Assembly (NCBI RefSeq): GCF_005768555.2
Contig: NZ_VCHX02000182.1
Span: 20,002-84,001, forward strand
Direction: 5' to 3'
DNA length: 64,000 bases
Source of the DNA: Streptomyces sporangiiformans
Lineage (GTDB): Bacteria; Actinomycetota; Actinomycetes; Streptomycetales; Streptomycetaceae
A program made the translations under genes and the position numbers. The notes beneath the pieces are model-generated. The model made no database searches, was not told the origin of the DNA, and saw only the letters and a program-made list of their open reading frames with translations. Shown here one piece after another: positions 40,841-49,019 of the stretch (the stretch's first letter is position 1; each line of letters begins with the position of its first letter).

Positions 40841-42298
40841 ATGACCGAGCTCGTGGAACACGGACAGCTGTTCATCGGCGGGGAGTTGACGGACCCCCTG
40901 GGCAAGGACGTCATCGAGGTGATCTCGCCGCACACGGAGGACGTCATCGGGAGGGTGCCGCACGCCTCGACGGCCGACGTCGACCGGGCGGTCGCGGCCG
41001 CGCGCACGGCGTTCGACGAAGGCCCCTGGCCACGTATGACCCTGGACGAGCGGATCGAGGTCGTCACCCGGATCAAGGACACGATCGCCGTACGCCACGA
41101 GGAGATCGCCCGCGTCATCTCCTCCGAGAACGGGTCGCCGTACTCCTGGAGCGTCCTCGCGCAGGCGCTCGGCGCGATGATGGTGTGGGACGCGGCGATC
41201 ACGGTCGCGCGGGACTACCCGTACGAGGAGACCCGCGACGGAGTGCTTGGGCGCATCCTCGTCCGGCGTGAACCCGTGGGCGTCGTCGCGGCCGTAGCTC
41301 CCTGGAACGTCCCGCAGTTCGTGGCGGCGGCCAAGCTCGCCCCCGCGCTGCTCGCCGGCTGCACGGTCGTCCTGAAACCCTCGCCCGAGTCGCCCCTGGA
41401 CGCGTACATCCTCGGCGAGATCGCGAAGGAGGCGGGACTGCCGGAGGGCGTGCTGTCGATCCTGCCGGCCGACCGCGAGGTGAGCGAGTACCTGGTCGGG
41501 CATCCCGGCATCGACAAGGTGTCCTTCACGGGCTCGGTGGCGGCCGGCAAACGCGTGATGGAGGTCGCCTCCCGCAATCTCACCCGGGTGACACTGGAAC
41601 TGGGCGGCAAGTCGGCGGCCGTGGTGCTCCCGGACGCCGACCTCGAGACGTCCGTGCCGGGCATCGTCTCGGCGGCCTGGATGAACAACGGCCAGGCGTG
41701 CGTCGCCCAGACCCGCATCCTGCTCCCGCGCTCCCGCTACGACGAGTTCGCGGACGCCTTCACGACGGCGGCGGCCGCGCTGGTGGTGGGCGACCCGCTG
41801 GACCCGGCGACCCAGGTGGGCCCGCTGGTGGCCCGGCGGCAGCAGCAGCGCAACCTCGACTACATCCGCATCGGCCAGGAGGAAGGCGCCAAAGTCCTCA
41901 CCGGCGGGGGCCGTCCGGCCGGGCTCGACCGCGGCTGGTACATCGAGCCGACGCTCTTCGGTGACGTCGACAACTCCATGCGGATCGCCCGCGAGGAGAT
42001 CTTCGGCCCGGTGATCTGTCTGCTGCCGTACGGCGACGAAGACGAGGCCGTGAAGATCGCGAACGACTCCGACTACGGCCTGAGCGGCAGCGTCTGGACG
42101 GCGGACGTGGCGCACGGCATCGACGTGGCCCGCCGGGTGCGCACCGGCACGTACTCCGTCAACACCTTCAGCCTGGACATGCTCGGCCCCTTCGGCGGCT
42201 ACAAGAACTCGGGCCTGGGGCGGGAGTTCGGCCCCGAGGGATACGGCGAGTACCTGGAGCACAAGATGATCCACCTGCCCGCCGGCTGGGAGGCGTAG
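40841..42298 (+). CDS. NAD(P)-dependent aldehyde dehydrogenase
   Basis: A 485-residue aldehyde dehydrogenase with the catalytic Cys at about residue 287 (MNNGQACVAQTR), general base Glu in TLELGGKSAAV, and cofactor motif FTGSVAAGKRV. It oxidises an aldehyde to an acid. It starts 3 bases upstream of the ferredoxin gene's region (2 bases apart), so the two are co-transcribed. A KstR-like palindrome precedes it, which suggests a role in the same degradation pathway as the CYP125-like P450. Confidence 0.92.
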   Translation: MTELVEHGQLFIGGELTDPLGKDVIEVISPHTEDVIGRVPHASTADVDRAVAAARTAFDEGPWPRMTLDERIEVVTRIKDTIAVRHEEIARVISSENGSPYSWSVLAQALGAMMVWDAAITVARDYPYEETRDGVLGRILVRREPVGVVAAVAPWNVPQFVAAAKLAPALLAGCTVVLKPSPESPLDAYILGEIAKEAGLPEGVLSILPADREVSEYLVGHPGIDKVSFTGSVAAGKRVMEVASRNLTRVTLELGGKSAAVVLPDADLETSVPGIVSAAWMNNGQACVAQTRILLPRSRYDEFADAFTTAAAALVVGDPLDPATQVGPLVARRQQQRNLDYIRIGQEEGAKVLTGGGRPAGLDRGWYIEPTLFGDVDNSMRIAREEIFGPVICLLPYGDEDEAVKIANDSDYGLSGSVWTADVAHGIDVARRVRTGTYSVNTFSLDMLGPFGGYKNSGLGREFGPEGYGEYLEHKMIHLPAGWEA

Positions 42299-42300
42299 GC

Positions 42301-42534
42301 ATGGGTGACCGCTGGCACATCGAGGTCGACCGCTCTGTCTGCATCGGTTCGTCCCAGTGCGTCAACCAAGCCCCGAACGCCTTCCGCCTCGACACCTCCA
42401 GGCAGGCCCACCCCGTCGACCCGGAGACCGACGCCAACGAGAAGACCCTGGAGGCGGCGGAGGGCTGCCCGGTGGAGGCCATCGTGATCACCTTGCTGGG
42501 GTCGGGAGAGGTGGTGTTCCCGCCCGAGGAGTGA
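42301..42534 (+). CDS. Small ferredoxin, probably [3Fe-4S]
   Basis: A 77-residue ferredoxin with cysteines in VCIGSSQC and EGCPVEAI, the three-cysteine pattern of [3Fe-4S] ferredoxins used by actinobacterial P450s. ATG follows two bases after the aldehyde dehydrogenase stop. It could donate electrons to the CYP125-like P450, 13 kb away, or to another P450; the partner is inference. Confidence 0.9.
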   Translation: MGDRWHIEVDRSVCIGSSQCVNQAPNAFRLDTSRQAHPVDPETDANEKTLEAAEGCPVEAIVITLLGSGEVVFPPEE

Positions 42535-42545
42535 GGACTTCCGTC

Positions 42546-42569
42546 CTCCGGCCCCGCGAGGGGCCGGAG
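42546..42569 (+). terminator. Terminator after the ferredoxin gene
   Basis: A perfect 10-bp stem (CTCCGGCCCC/GGGGCCGGAG) with a GCGA tetraloop lies 12 bases after the ferredoxin stop. Confidence 0.8.
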
Positions 42570-42663
42570 CTCCCGTCCGGTGAGTGGCGCGCGGAGCCTG
42601 TGCGAGACTCCGCCTCACGACTGCGGGCGCGTGACCCGTGGTGGCCGGGACGCGGGGGCGGAG

Positions 42664-43170
42664 ATGCGCGGAGTGGTGCTGACGGCGGGTGCCGTGGTGG
42701 CGGCCGTACTGCTGGTGGGGTGCGGTGGAGGGGCCGGTGACGGCGCCTCGGAGCCGCCCCGCCCGAGCGGCGGTGGCGCGTCCGCCAGTCCGGTGGAGGA
42801 GTCGACGCTGAGCCGCCGCACGGTGCGGCGCGATGTGTGGGCGGCAGCCGCCGCGGGCGGATTCGGCGATATCGACGACCGCGGCGGGACACCCGCACCC
42901 TGCCGGCTGATCGCCGCCGTGCGAACCGATGACGAACCGGAGCCGGCGGCCCTCGCGAAGGTGGTGGCCGAGCTGAAGGACCGGGGCTGGGAACAGGTGT
43001 TCCGCAAGGCGGAGGACGACGGAGCCGTCACCTGGTTCTTGAAAAGGGCGAACTGGGGCACGTACGTCATCACGAGGACCGCCTCCGAGCAGGAGTCCGG
43101 CGGACCGGCGTTCTCGTTCTCCGGAGTGCGACTCGATTGCCCCAGTGGCGCGGCTACCGCGTCTCCCTGA
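42664..43170 (+). CDS. Small lipoprotein of unknown function
   Basis: A 168-residue protein with a lipobox LLVGC after a hydrophobic signal and Gly/Ala/Ser-rich linker. The mature part has PCRLIAAVRTDDEPEP and a terminal FSGVRLDCPSG, suggesting a small beta-rich domain. No known family comes to mind. The last 17 bases overlap the end of the convergent KstR-like gene. ATG at 42664 follows a purine-rich stretch. Confidence 0.75.
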   Translation: MRGVVLTAGAVVAAVLLVGCGGGAGDGASEPPRPSGGGASASPVEESTLSRRTVRRDVWAAAAAGGFGDIDDRGGTPAPCRLIAAVRTDDEPEPAALAKVVAELKDRGWEQVFRKAEDDGAVTWFLKRANWGTYVITRTASEQESGGPAFSFSGVRLDCPSGAATASP

Positions 43171-43819
43171 CCTCCGTCAGGTCGATCAAGCGGCACACCG
43201 TCTCGATGTCGATCTTGACCTGGGCGATGGAGGCGCGGCCGGAGAGCCAGGTGATGAGGGCCGAGTGCCAGGTGTGTTCGATGACGCGGACCGCGGAGAG
43301 CTGGGCCGGGGTGGGGTCGTCCAGGCCCATCGCGTCCAGGATGATCGCCGTGGTCTGACGGGAGACCTGGTCCACCTCCGGGCTGACGCTGCGGTCCGCG
43401 AACGTCAGGGCGCGGACCATGGCGTCGGCGAGGTGCGGCTCCCGCTGCAGGGCGCGGAAGGCCCGCATCAGGGTCTCGGCGACGCGCTCCGCCGCCGTCT
43501 CACCGGCCGGTGGCTTCTTGCGCAGGGTGCCGTGCATGTGCGCGAGCTGGTCCTGCATCGTGGCGACCAGCAGATGCACCTTCGACGGGAAGTACCGGTA
43601 CAGCGTGCCGAGCGCCACCTGCGAGGACTCCGCGACCTCGCGCATCTGCACCGCGTCGAACCCGCCCCGGCTGGCCAGTTGCGCGCTCGCGTGCAGGATG
43701 CGCCGTCGCCGGGCCTCCTGACGTTCGGTCAGCGGCGGGGAGGCCGGCGGCACGGCTCGTGCCGCCGGGGGCGCGTCCTTCGCCGCAGTTTCGGCCGCAG
43801 TCTTGGCTTCCGCAGGCAT
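43154..43819 (-). CDS. TetR-family regulator, KstR-like
   Basis: A 221-residue regulator. After a Pro/Ala-rich tail the HTH reads MREVAESSQVALGTLYRYFP, preceded by ASRGGFDAVQ. This region and SEVDQVSRQTTAIIL, HTWHSALITWL match mycobacterial KstR, the sterol-catabolism repressor, as I remember it. A KstR-consensus site (43974) lies between it and the divergent GT4 operon, and related palindromes lie in the P450/thiolase and aldehyde dehydrogenase promoters. It is probably a repressor relieved by an acyl-CoA intermediate. The gene end overlaps the lipoprotein gene by 17 bases. Confidence 0.85.
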   Translation of the reverse strand: MPAEAKTAAETAAKDAPPAARAVPPASPPLTERQEARRRRILHASAQLASRGGFDAVQMREVAESSQVALGTLYRYFPSKVHLLVATMQDQLAHMHGTLRKKPPAGETAAERVAETLMRAFRALQREPHLADAMVRALTFADRSVSPEVDQVSRQTTAIILDAMGLDDPTPAQLSAVRVIEHTWHSALITWLSGRASIAQVKIDIETVCRLIDLTEVRETR

Positions 43820-43973
43820 GTGTCCCGTTCCGTGACGTTCGTGAGGGCGGGTCGATGGGGAGGGGTGGGCGAGAGACAGCAGACTAGGGCCTTGCCGTGG
43901 CGTGAATCACCTGATCCACCGCTCACAGGAGAGCTACCTGCCGGTAGATTCAGACCCTCCGAACGATCAAGTC

Positions 43974-43987
43974 TGAAACTTGTTCTA
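43974..43987. promoter_or_regulatory. KstR-consensus site between the regulator and the GT4 operon
   Basis: TGAAACTTGTTCTA fits TnnAACnnGTTnnA without mismatch. It is 155 bases from the regulator start and 56 bases before the GT4 start. Confidence 0.6.
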
Positions 43988-44042
43988 GGTTAGCGTCCCG
44001 AAGTAATCTCCCGGGAAAGTGCTGGAAGAAGGGGTGCCTGGA

Positions 44043-45473
44043 GTGACCGCTGAGGCCATGGAGGCGGGCCCCGAGGAGGGCTCGGTCGAAGACGGCGACC
44101 GACCACTGCGCATCGCGCTCCTCACCTACAAAGGGAACCCTTTCTGCGGCGGCCAGGGCGTCTACGTACGGCACCTCTCGCGCGAGCTCGCCCGCCTCGG
44201 CCACCAGGTCGAGGTCATCGGATCCCAGCCCTACCCCGTGCTCGACGAAGGCGAGGGACTCCACGGGCTGAGCCTCACCGAGCTGCCCAGCCTCGACCTG
44301 TACCGCCACCCGGACCCCTTTCGCACCCCGAGGCCCGGCGAGTTCCGCGACTGGATCGACGCCCTCGAGGTCGGCACGATGTGGACCGGCGGCTTCCCCG
44401 AGCCGCTGACCTTCTCGCTGCGCGCCCGCCGCCATCTCCGCGCCCGCCGCGGCGATTTCGACGTCGTGCACGACAACCAGACGCTCGGCTACGGCCTGCT
44501 CGGCGACGTGGGCGCGCCGCTCGTCACGACGGTCCACCACCCCATCACCGTGGACCGGCAGTTGGAGCTCGACGCGGCGAAGGGCCGGCGCCGACGGGCC
44601 TCCGTACGCCGCTGGTACGCGTTCACGCGCATGCAGAAGCGGGTCGCGCGCCGCCTCCCCTCCATACTCACCGTCTCCGGCACCTCCCGTCAGGAGATCG
44701 TCGACCACCTCGGCGTACGCGACGACCGCGTTCACGTCGTGCACATCGGCGCCGACACCGACCTCTTCTCGCCGGATCCGTCCGTGCCGCAGGTTCCCGG
44801 GCGGATCGTCACGACCTCCAGCGCGGACGTGCCCCTGAAGGGACTCGTCTTCCTCGTCGAGGCGCTCGCCAAGGTGCGCACCGAGCACCCCGCCGCCCAC
44901 CTCGTCGTCGTCGGCAAACGCGCCGAGGACGGACCGGTCGCCCAGGCGATCGAGCGGTACGGGCTCGAAGGCGCCGTCGAGTTCGTGAAAGGCATCACCG
45001 ACGCGGAGCTGGTAGACCTCGTACGGTCCGCCGAAGTCGCCTGCGTGCCCTCCCTGTACGAAGGGTTCTCGCTGCCCGCCGCCGAGGCGATGGCGACCGG
45101 GACACCGCTCGTGGCCACGACCGGCGGGGCGATCCCGGAGGTCGCCGGGACGGACGGCGAGACGTGTCTGGCGGTCCCGCCCGGCGATGCCGGGGCGCTG
45201 GCCGCAGCGCTGAGCAGGGTGCTCGGTGACCCCGGGCTGCGGGTGCGGCTCGGCGCCGCCGGGCGCGCGCGGGTGCTGGAGCGGTTCACCTGGGCCCGGG
45301 CCGCCGAGGGCACCGTCGCCAGATACCGTGAGGCGATCGGCCGCTCCGCGGCGCGTACCGACCTCCCCCGCCCTCGGCTGAGCCCGCGTGGGCAGACCCC
45401 CGTCACGGACCAGGATCCCGGTCGCTCCGCGGTCCCGGCAGACACCTATCGCGAAAGCAGGGCCACGTGCTGA
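44043..45473 (+). CDS. Glycosyltransferase family 4
   Basis: A 476-residue GT-B glycosyltransferase: N-terminal KGNPFCGGQGVYVRHLSREL, the donor-domain ADTDLFSP, VVVGKRAEDGPVA, and the nucleotide-sugar motif VPSLYEGFSLPAAEAMATG with the ExFxxxxxE Glu pair. It is cytoplasmic, transferring a sugar from an NDP donor to an unknown acceptor. GTG at 44043 (MTAEAME) gives the best start. It heads a three-gene operon with a methyltransferase and a toroid-fold protein, each overlapping the next. Confidence 0.88.
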   Translation: MTAEAMEAGPEEGSVEDGDRPLRIALLTYKGNPFCGGQGVYVRHLSRELARLGHQVEVIGSQPYPVLDEGEGLHGLSLTELPSLDLYRHPDPFRTPRPGEFRDWIDALEVGTMWTGGFPEPLTFSLRARRHLRARRGDFDVVHDNQTLGYGLLGDVGAPLVTTVHHPITVDRQLELDAAKGRRRRASVRRWYAFTRMQKRVARRLPSILTVSGTSRQEIVDHLGVRDDRVHVVHIGADTDLFSPDPSVPQVPGRIVTTSSADVPLKGLVFLVEALAKVRTEHPAAHLVVVGKRAEDGPVAQAIERYGLEGAVEFVKGITDAELVDLVRSAEVACVPSLYEGFSLPAAEAMATGTPLVATTGGAIPEVAGTDGETCLAVPPGDAGALAAALSRVLGDPGLRVRLGAAGRARVLERFTWARAAEGTVARYREAIGRSAARTDLPRPRLSPRGQTPVTDQDPGRSAVPADTYRESRATC

Positions 45474-46213
45474 CCGTCGACTTCTCCCGGTTCCCGCTCG
45501 CCCCGGGCGACCGCGTGCTGGACCTCGGATGCGGGGCCGGCCGGCACGCGTTCGAGTGCTACCGGCGCGGGGCGCACGTCGTGGCGCTGGACCAGAACGG
45601 CGAGGAGATCCGCGAGGTCGCCAAGTGGTTCGCCGCGATGAAGGAGGCGGGCGAGGCTCCCGAGGGCGCCACCGCCACCGCCATGGAGGGCGACGCGCTC
45701 CAACTCCCCTTCCCCGACGAGTCCTTCGACGTCGTGATCATCTCCGAGGTCATGGAGCACATCCCCGACGACAAGGGCGTACTCGCCGAGATGGTGCGGG
45801 TGCTCAAGCCCGGCGGACGCATCGCGGTCACCGTCCCGCGCTATGGCCCCGAGAAGGTCTGCTGGGCGCTGTCCGACGCCTACCACGAGGTCGAGGGCGG
45901 CCACATCCGCATCTACAAGGGCGAGGAACTGCTCGGCAGGATGCGCGAGGCGGGGCTGAAGCCGTACGGCACGCATCACGCCCACGCCCTGCACAGCCCC
46001 TACTGGTGGCTGAAGTGCGCGTTCGGCGTCGACAACGACAAGGCGCTGCCGGTGCGGGCGTACCACAAGCTGCTGGTCTGGGACATCATGAAGAAGCCGC
46101 TCGCCACCCGGGTCGCCGAGCAGGCGCTGAACCCGCTGATCGGCAAGAGTTTCGTGGCGTACGCGACCAAGCCGCACCTGCCCGTCGAGACCGCCTCGGT
46201 GGACGCTCCGTGA
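45467..46213 (+). CDS. Class I SAM-dependent methyltransferase
   Basis: A 248-residue methyltransferase with motif I VLDLGCGAGRHAFEC, VVALDQNGEEI, SFDVVIISEVMEHI and VRVLKPGGRIAVTVP. The substrate is unknown. It starts with GTG seven bases inside the GT4 gene and overlaps the next gene by GTGA, so it is translationally coupled. C-terminal PYWWLKCAFG and the aromatic surroundings suggest a lipid or glycolipid substrate, which is a guess. Confidence 0.87.
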   Translation: MLTVDFSRFPLAPGDRVLDLGCGAGRHAFECYRRGAHVVALDQNGEEIREVAKWFAAMKEAGEAPEGATATAMEGDALQLPFPDESFDVVIISEVMEHIPDDKGVLAEMVRVLKPGGRIAVTVPRYGPEKVCWALSDAYHEVEGGHIRIYKGEELLGRMREAGLKPYGTHHAHALHSPYWWLKCAFGVDNDKALPVRAYHKLLVWDIMKKPLATRVAEQALNPLIGKSFVAYATKPHLPVETASVDAP

Positions 46214-47280
46214 CGACGCCCCGGACCGAACACCTCGTCCTGACCGGGGTGCTCACGGCGGAGCAGGCCGCCGAGACCATCCGGGGCATCCTCGCCGTCC
46301 AGCGCGCGGACGGCGCCATACCGTGGTTCCGCGGACACCATCTCGACCCGTGGGACCACACCGAGGCCGCCATGGCACTCGACGCCGCCGGAGAACACGA
46401 GGCCGCCGAGCGCGCGTACGTGTGGCTGGCCCGGCACCAGAACGAGGACGGCTCCTGGTACGCCGCGTATGCCGACGGAGACGCCGCCGACGTCACCGAC
46501 CGCGGCCGGGAGACCAACTTCTGCGCGTACGTCGCCGTCGGCGCCTGGCACCACTATCTGGCGACCGGCGACGACACCTTCCTCGACGCCATGTGGCCGA
46601 CCGTCTACGCCGCGATCGAGTTCGTGCTCCGGCTCCAGCAGCCCGGCGGACAGATCGGCTGGAAGCGCGAGGACGACGGGAGCGACGTCAAGGACGCGCT
46701 GCTGACCGGGAGTTCGTCCATCCACCACGCCCTGCGCTGCGCGCTCGCCATCGCCGAGCAGCGCGAAGAACCGCAGCCCGACTGGGAGTTGGCGGTCGGC
46801 GCGCTGCGGCACGCGATACGACGCCACCCCGAACGGTTCCTCGACAAGCGCCGCTACTCGATGGACTGGTACTACCCCGTGCTGGGCGGGGCGTTGACGG
46901 ACGCCGAGGCGAAGGAGCGGATCGAGACGGACTGGGACCGCTTCGTGGTCCCGGGACTCGGCGTACGGTGCGTCGTGCCCAACCCGTGGGTCACGGGCGG
47001 CGAGTCCGCCGAACTCGCCCTGGCGCTCTGGGCCGTGGGCGAGTCCGACCGGGCCCTGGACATCCTCCAGTCGATCCAGCACCTGCGGGATCCGCGGACC
47101 GGCCTCTACTGGACGGGCTACGTCTTCGAGGGAGAACCCGCCGTCTGGCCCGAGGAACTGACCTCCTGGACCGCCGGTTCGCTGCTCCTCGCCGTCGCCG
47201 CACTGGGCGGCGACGAGGCCACCTGTGCGGTGTTCAGCGGGGAGCGGCTGCCGAGAGGGCTCGACGCGGAGTGCTGTTAG
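46210..47280 (+). CDS. Alpha/alpha-toroid (prenyltransferase-like) protein
   Basis: A 356-residue protein of repeated helical QxxxGSW-like units: ILAVQRADGAIPWF, LARHQNEDGSWYAAY, VLRLQQPGGQIGWK, IQHLRDPRTGLYWTG. NCBI-type names call such proteins prenyltransferase or squalene-cyclase-repeat proteins, but no DxDD cyclase or metal motif is seen, so it may be a glycoside-hydrolase-like or binding protein instead. It overlaps the methyltransferase by GTGA and ends the operon. Start GTG at 46210. Confidence 0.8.
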   Translation: MTTPRTEHLVLTGVLTAEQAAETIRGILAVQRADGAIPWFRGHHLDPWDHTEAAMALDAAGEHEAAERAYVWLARHQNEDGSWYAAYADGDAADVTDRGRETNFCAYVAVGAWHHYLATGDDTFLDAMWPTVYAAIEFVLRLQQPGGQIGWKREDDGSDVKDALLTGSSSIHHALRCALAIAEQREEPQPDWELAVGALRHAIRRHPERFLDKRRYSMDWYYPVLGGALTDAEAKERIETDWDRFVVPGLGVRCVVPNPWVTGGESAELALALWAVGESDRALDILQSIQHLRDPRTGLYWTGYVFEGEPAVWPEELTSWTAGSLLLAVAALGGDEATCAVFSGERLPRGLDAECC

Positions 47281-47314
47281 TGCTGTCCCGCGTAACGCTG
47301 TCTCCGCGCCCGGC

Positions 47315-47608
47315 TCAGTGACGGTGCATACGGTTGGCGACCGCGTGCCCCACGAAGAGGTACACGACGGCGGCCAGACCGTACCCGGCGACCACGCGGG
47401 CCCAACTCTCGTCGAAGGTGAACAAGTCATGTGACCAGCCGGCGAGCCACTGGGCCGCGTCATGGATGAACTGCACGAAGTCGTTCGCCTGGTTCGCGTC
47501 CAGCAGGTACATCAGGATCCACAGTCCGAGGATGACGGCCATGATGTCGGCGACGATCGCGATGACCCTGCCCGCTTGGTTGGTGCTGTTGCGATAAAGA
47601 GGGCTCAT
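47315..47608 (-). CDS. Small two-helix membrane protein
   Basis: A 97-residue protein with two hydrophobic segments (AGRVIAIVADIMAVILGLWILMYLL and VVAGYGLAAVVYLFVGHAVA) and a hydrophilic loop between them. Unknown function. The ATG at 47608 gives MSPLYRN; a GTG at 47614 is an alternative. Confidence 0.65.
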   Translation of the reverse strand: MSPLYRNSTNQAGRVIAIVADIMAVILGLWILMYLLDANQANDFVQFIHDAAQWLAGWSHDLFTFDESWARVVAGYGLAAVVYLFVGHAVANRMHRH

Positions 47609-47687
47609 GTCCACCGAGTAGCCCTTGAATCCGGGATGAAACCGCCCCGGACACGGGCGGCGTCAGGCCGAGGCGTGGATCATCTCG

Positions 47688-47858
47688 TCACACGCGCCAG
47701 GGCACCCCGTCGACCGCCGCGATGTCGCCGTCGGCGAGAAGCGCGAACAGTCGCAGCGTCTCCGCGCGGCTGACCTCGCGCAACTCACCGGGGGCCGCTG
47801 TCGAATCCTCGGTGTTCTCCCAGACCAACAGGCCGTCGGCGAAAGCGCTGAGGCACTA
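47688..47858 (-). pseudogene. Gene remnant, about 55 codons
   Basis: An open frame with no start reads FADGLLVWENTEDSTAAPG and RAETLRLFALLADGDIAAVD, ending GVPWRV and a stop. It looks like the C-terminus of a conserved protein whose 5' part has been lost, since the frame is closed by TAG just upstream. No full-length relative is in the window. The assignment to a family is not possible by eye. Confidence 0.4.
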
Positions 47859-47916
47859 CCCGCTCTCATGGGTCAGTGAGATGTCCGGATGTTCGTCGTC
47901 AGCCTCCGTGAGACCG

Positions 47917-48924
47917 TCAGTTGAGTTCGGCCAGGACCCGCAGCGTGTGCCGGTCGGAGGACAGGACCAGCAGGTCGGTGACCGGGCCCTTGCGCCACAA
48001 CTCCAGCCGCTCCGCGATCCGTTCTCGCGGTCCGACCAGGGAGATCTCGTCGGCGAAGGCGTCGGGGACGGCGAGTACGGCCTCTTCGCGGCGGCCCGCG
48101 AGGAACAGGTCCTGGATGCGGCGCGCCTCCTCCTCGAAGCCCATACGGGCCATCAGGTCGGCGTGGAAGTTGCGGGCGGCGTGGCCCATGCCGCCGATGT
48201 AGAAGCCGAGCATCGCCTTCACCGGGAGCAGACCCTCCGCGACGTCGTCGCAGACGCGGGCCTGGGCCAGGGGCGCGATGAGGAAGTCGTCGCGCACCTC
48301 GGCCAGCGACGCCTCGTACACGTCGGGGCGCAGCGGTGACCAGTACAGCGGCAGCCAGCCGTCCGCGATCCGGGTCGTCTGCGCGATGTTCTTCGGGCCC
48401 TCGGCACCGAGGAGGATCGGCAGATCGGCGCGCAGGGGGTGTGTGATGGGTTTGAGCGGTTTGCCGAGCCCCGTTCCGTCCGGGCCTCGGTACGGGTGGG
48501 AGTGGAACCGGCCGTCCAGCTCCACGGGGGCCTCGCGCCTGAGGACTTGCCGCACGACATCGACGTACTCCCGGGTCGCGGTGAGCGGCGACTTCGGGAA
48601 CGGACGCCCGTACCAGCCCTCGACGACCTGCGGGCCGGACAACCCGAGGCCGAGCATCACGCGCCCGCCGGAGAGATGGTCGAGGGTGAGCGCGTGCATG
48701 GCGGTCGTGGTGGGGGAGCGGGCGGCCATCTGCGCGACGGCCGTGCCGAGTCTGATCCGGGACGTCCGGGCCGCGATCCAGGTCAGCGGGGTGAAGACGT
48801 CGGAGCCCCAGGACTCGGCGGTCCACACGGAGTCGTAGCCGAGGCGCTCCGCCTCCTGTGCCAGGGGGACATGGTCCGCCGAGGGGCCGCGTCCCCAGTA
48901 GCCGAGGGCGAGTCCGAGCCGCAT
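47917..48924 (-). CDS. F420-dependent LLM-class oxidoreductase, Rv3520c-like
   Basis: A 335-residue luciferase-like monooxygenase-fold protein with LGLALGYWGRG at the start, TAESWGSDVFTPLTW, DHLSGGRVMLGLGLSGPQVV and KPITHPLRADLPILLGAEGP, as in Rv3520c, which is a member of the mycobacterial KstR regulon as I recall. It should use coenzyme F420 for hydride transfer. Its reading in the window suggests a link with the CYP125/thiolase/ALDH set, but no KstR-like site is visible at its own promoter. RBS CAGGAGG precedes the ATG. Confidence 0.88.
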   Translation of the reverse strand: MRLGLALGYWGRGPSADHVPLAQEAERLGYDSVWTAESWGSDVFTPLTWIAARTSRIRLGTAVAQMAARSPTTTAMHALTLDHLSGGRVMLGLGLSGPQVVEGWYGRPFPKSPLTATREYVDVVRQVLRREAPVELDGRFHSHPYRGPDGTGLGKPLKPITHPLRADLPILLGAEGPKNIAQTTRIADGWLPLYWSPLRPDVYEASLAEVRDDFLIAPLAQARVCDDVAEGLLPVKAMLGFYIGGMGHAARNFHADLMARMGFEEEARRIQDLFLAGRREEAVLAVPDAFADEISLVGPRERIAERLELWRKGPVTDLLVLSSDRHTLRVLAELN

Positions 48925-48971
48925 GTCCTGCCTCCTGACGGTCTGTCAGCCAGGAGGGTGACTGTACGACA

Positions 48972-49003
48972 ACGGCCCCTCGCCCGGAAGGGCGAGGGGC
49001 CGT
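48972..49003 (-). terminator. Strong terminator between DUF5336 gene and the LLM gene
   Basis: A perfect 14-bp stem (48972-48985 with 48990-49003) closes a GGAA loop, 17 bases beyond the DUF5336 stop. It can also separate it from the LLM gene promoter. Confidence 0.85.
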
Positions 49004-49019
49004 GCGGGTGCGTGGTGCG

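Noticed and set aside
46210..47280. Terpene cyclase activity for the toroid protein
   Set aside because: No DxDD or QW-repeat catalytic acid motif is seen, so I do not call it a squalene or terpene cyclase.
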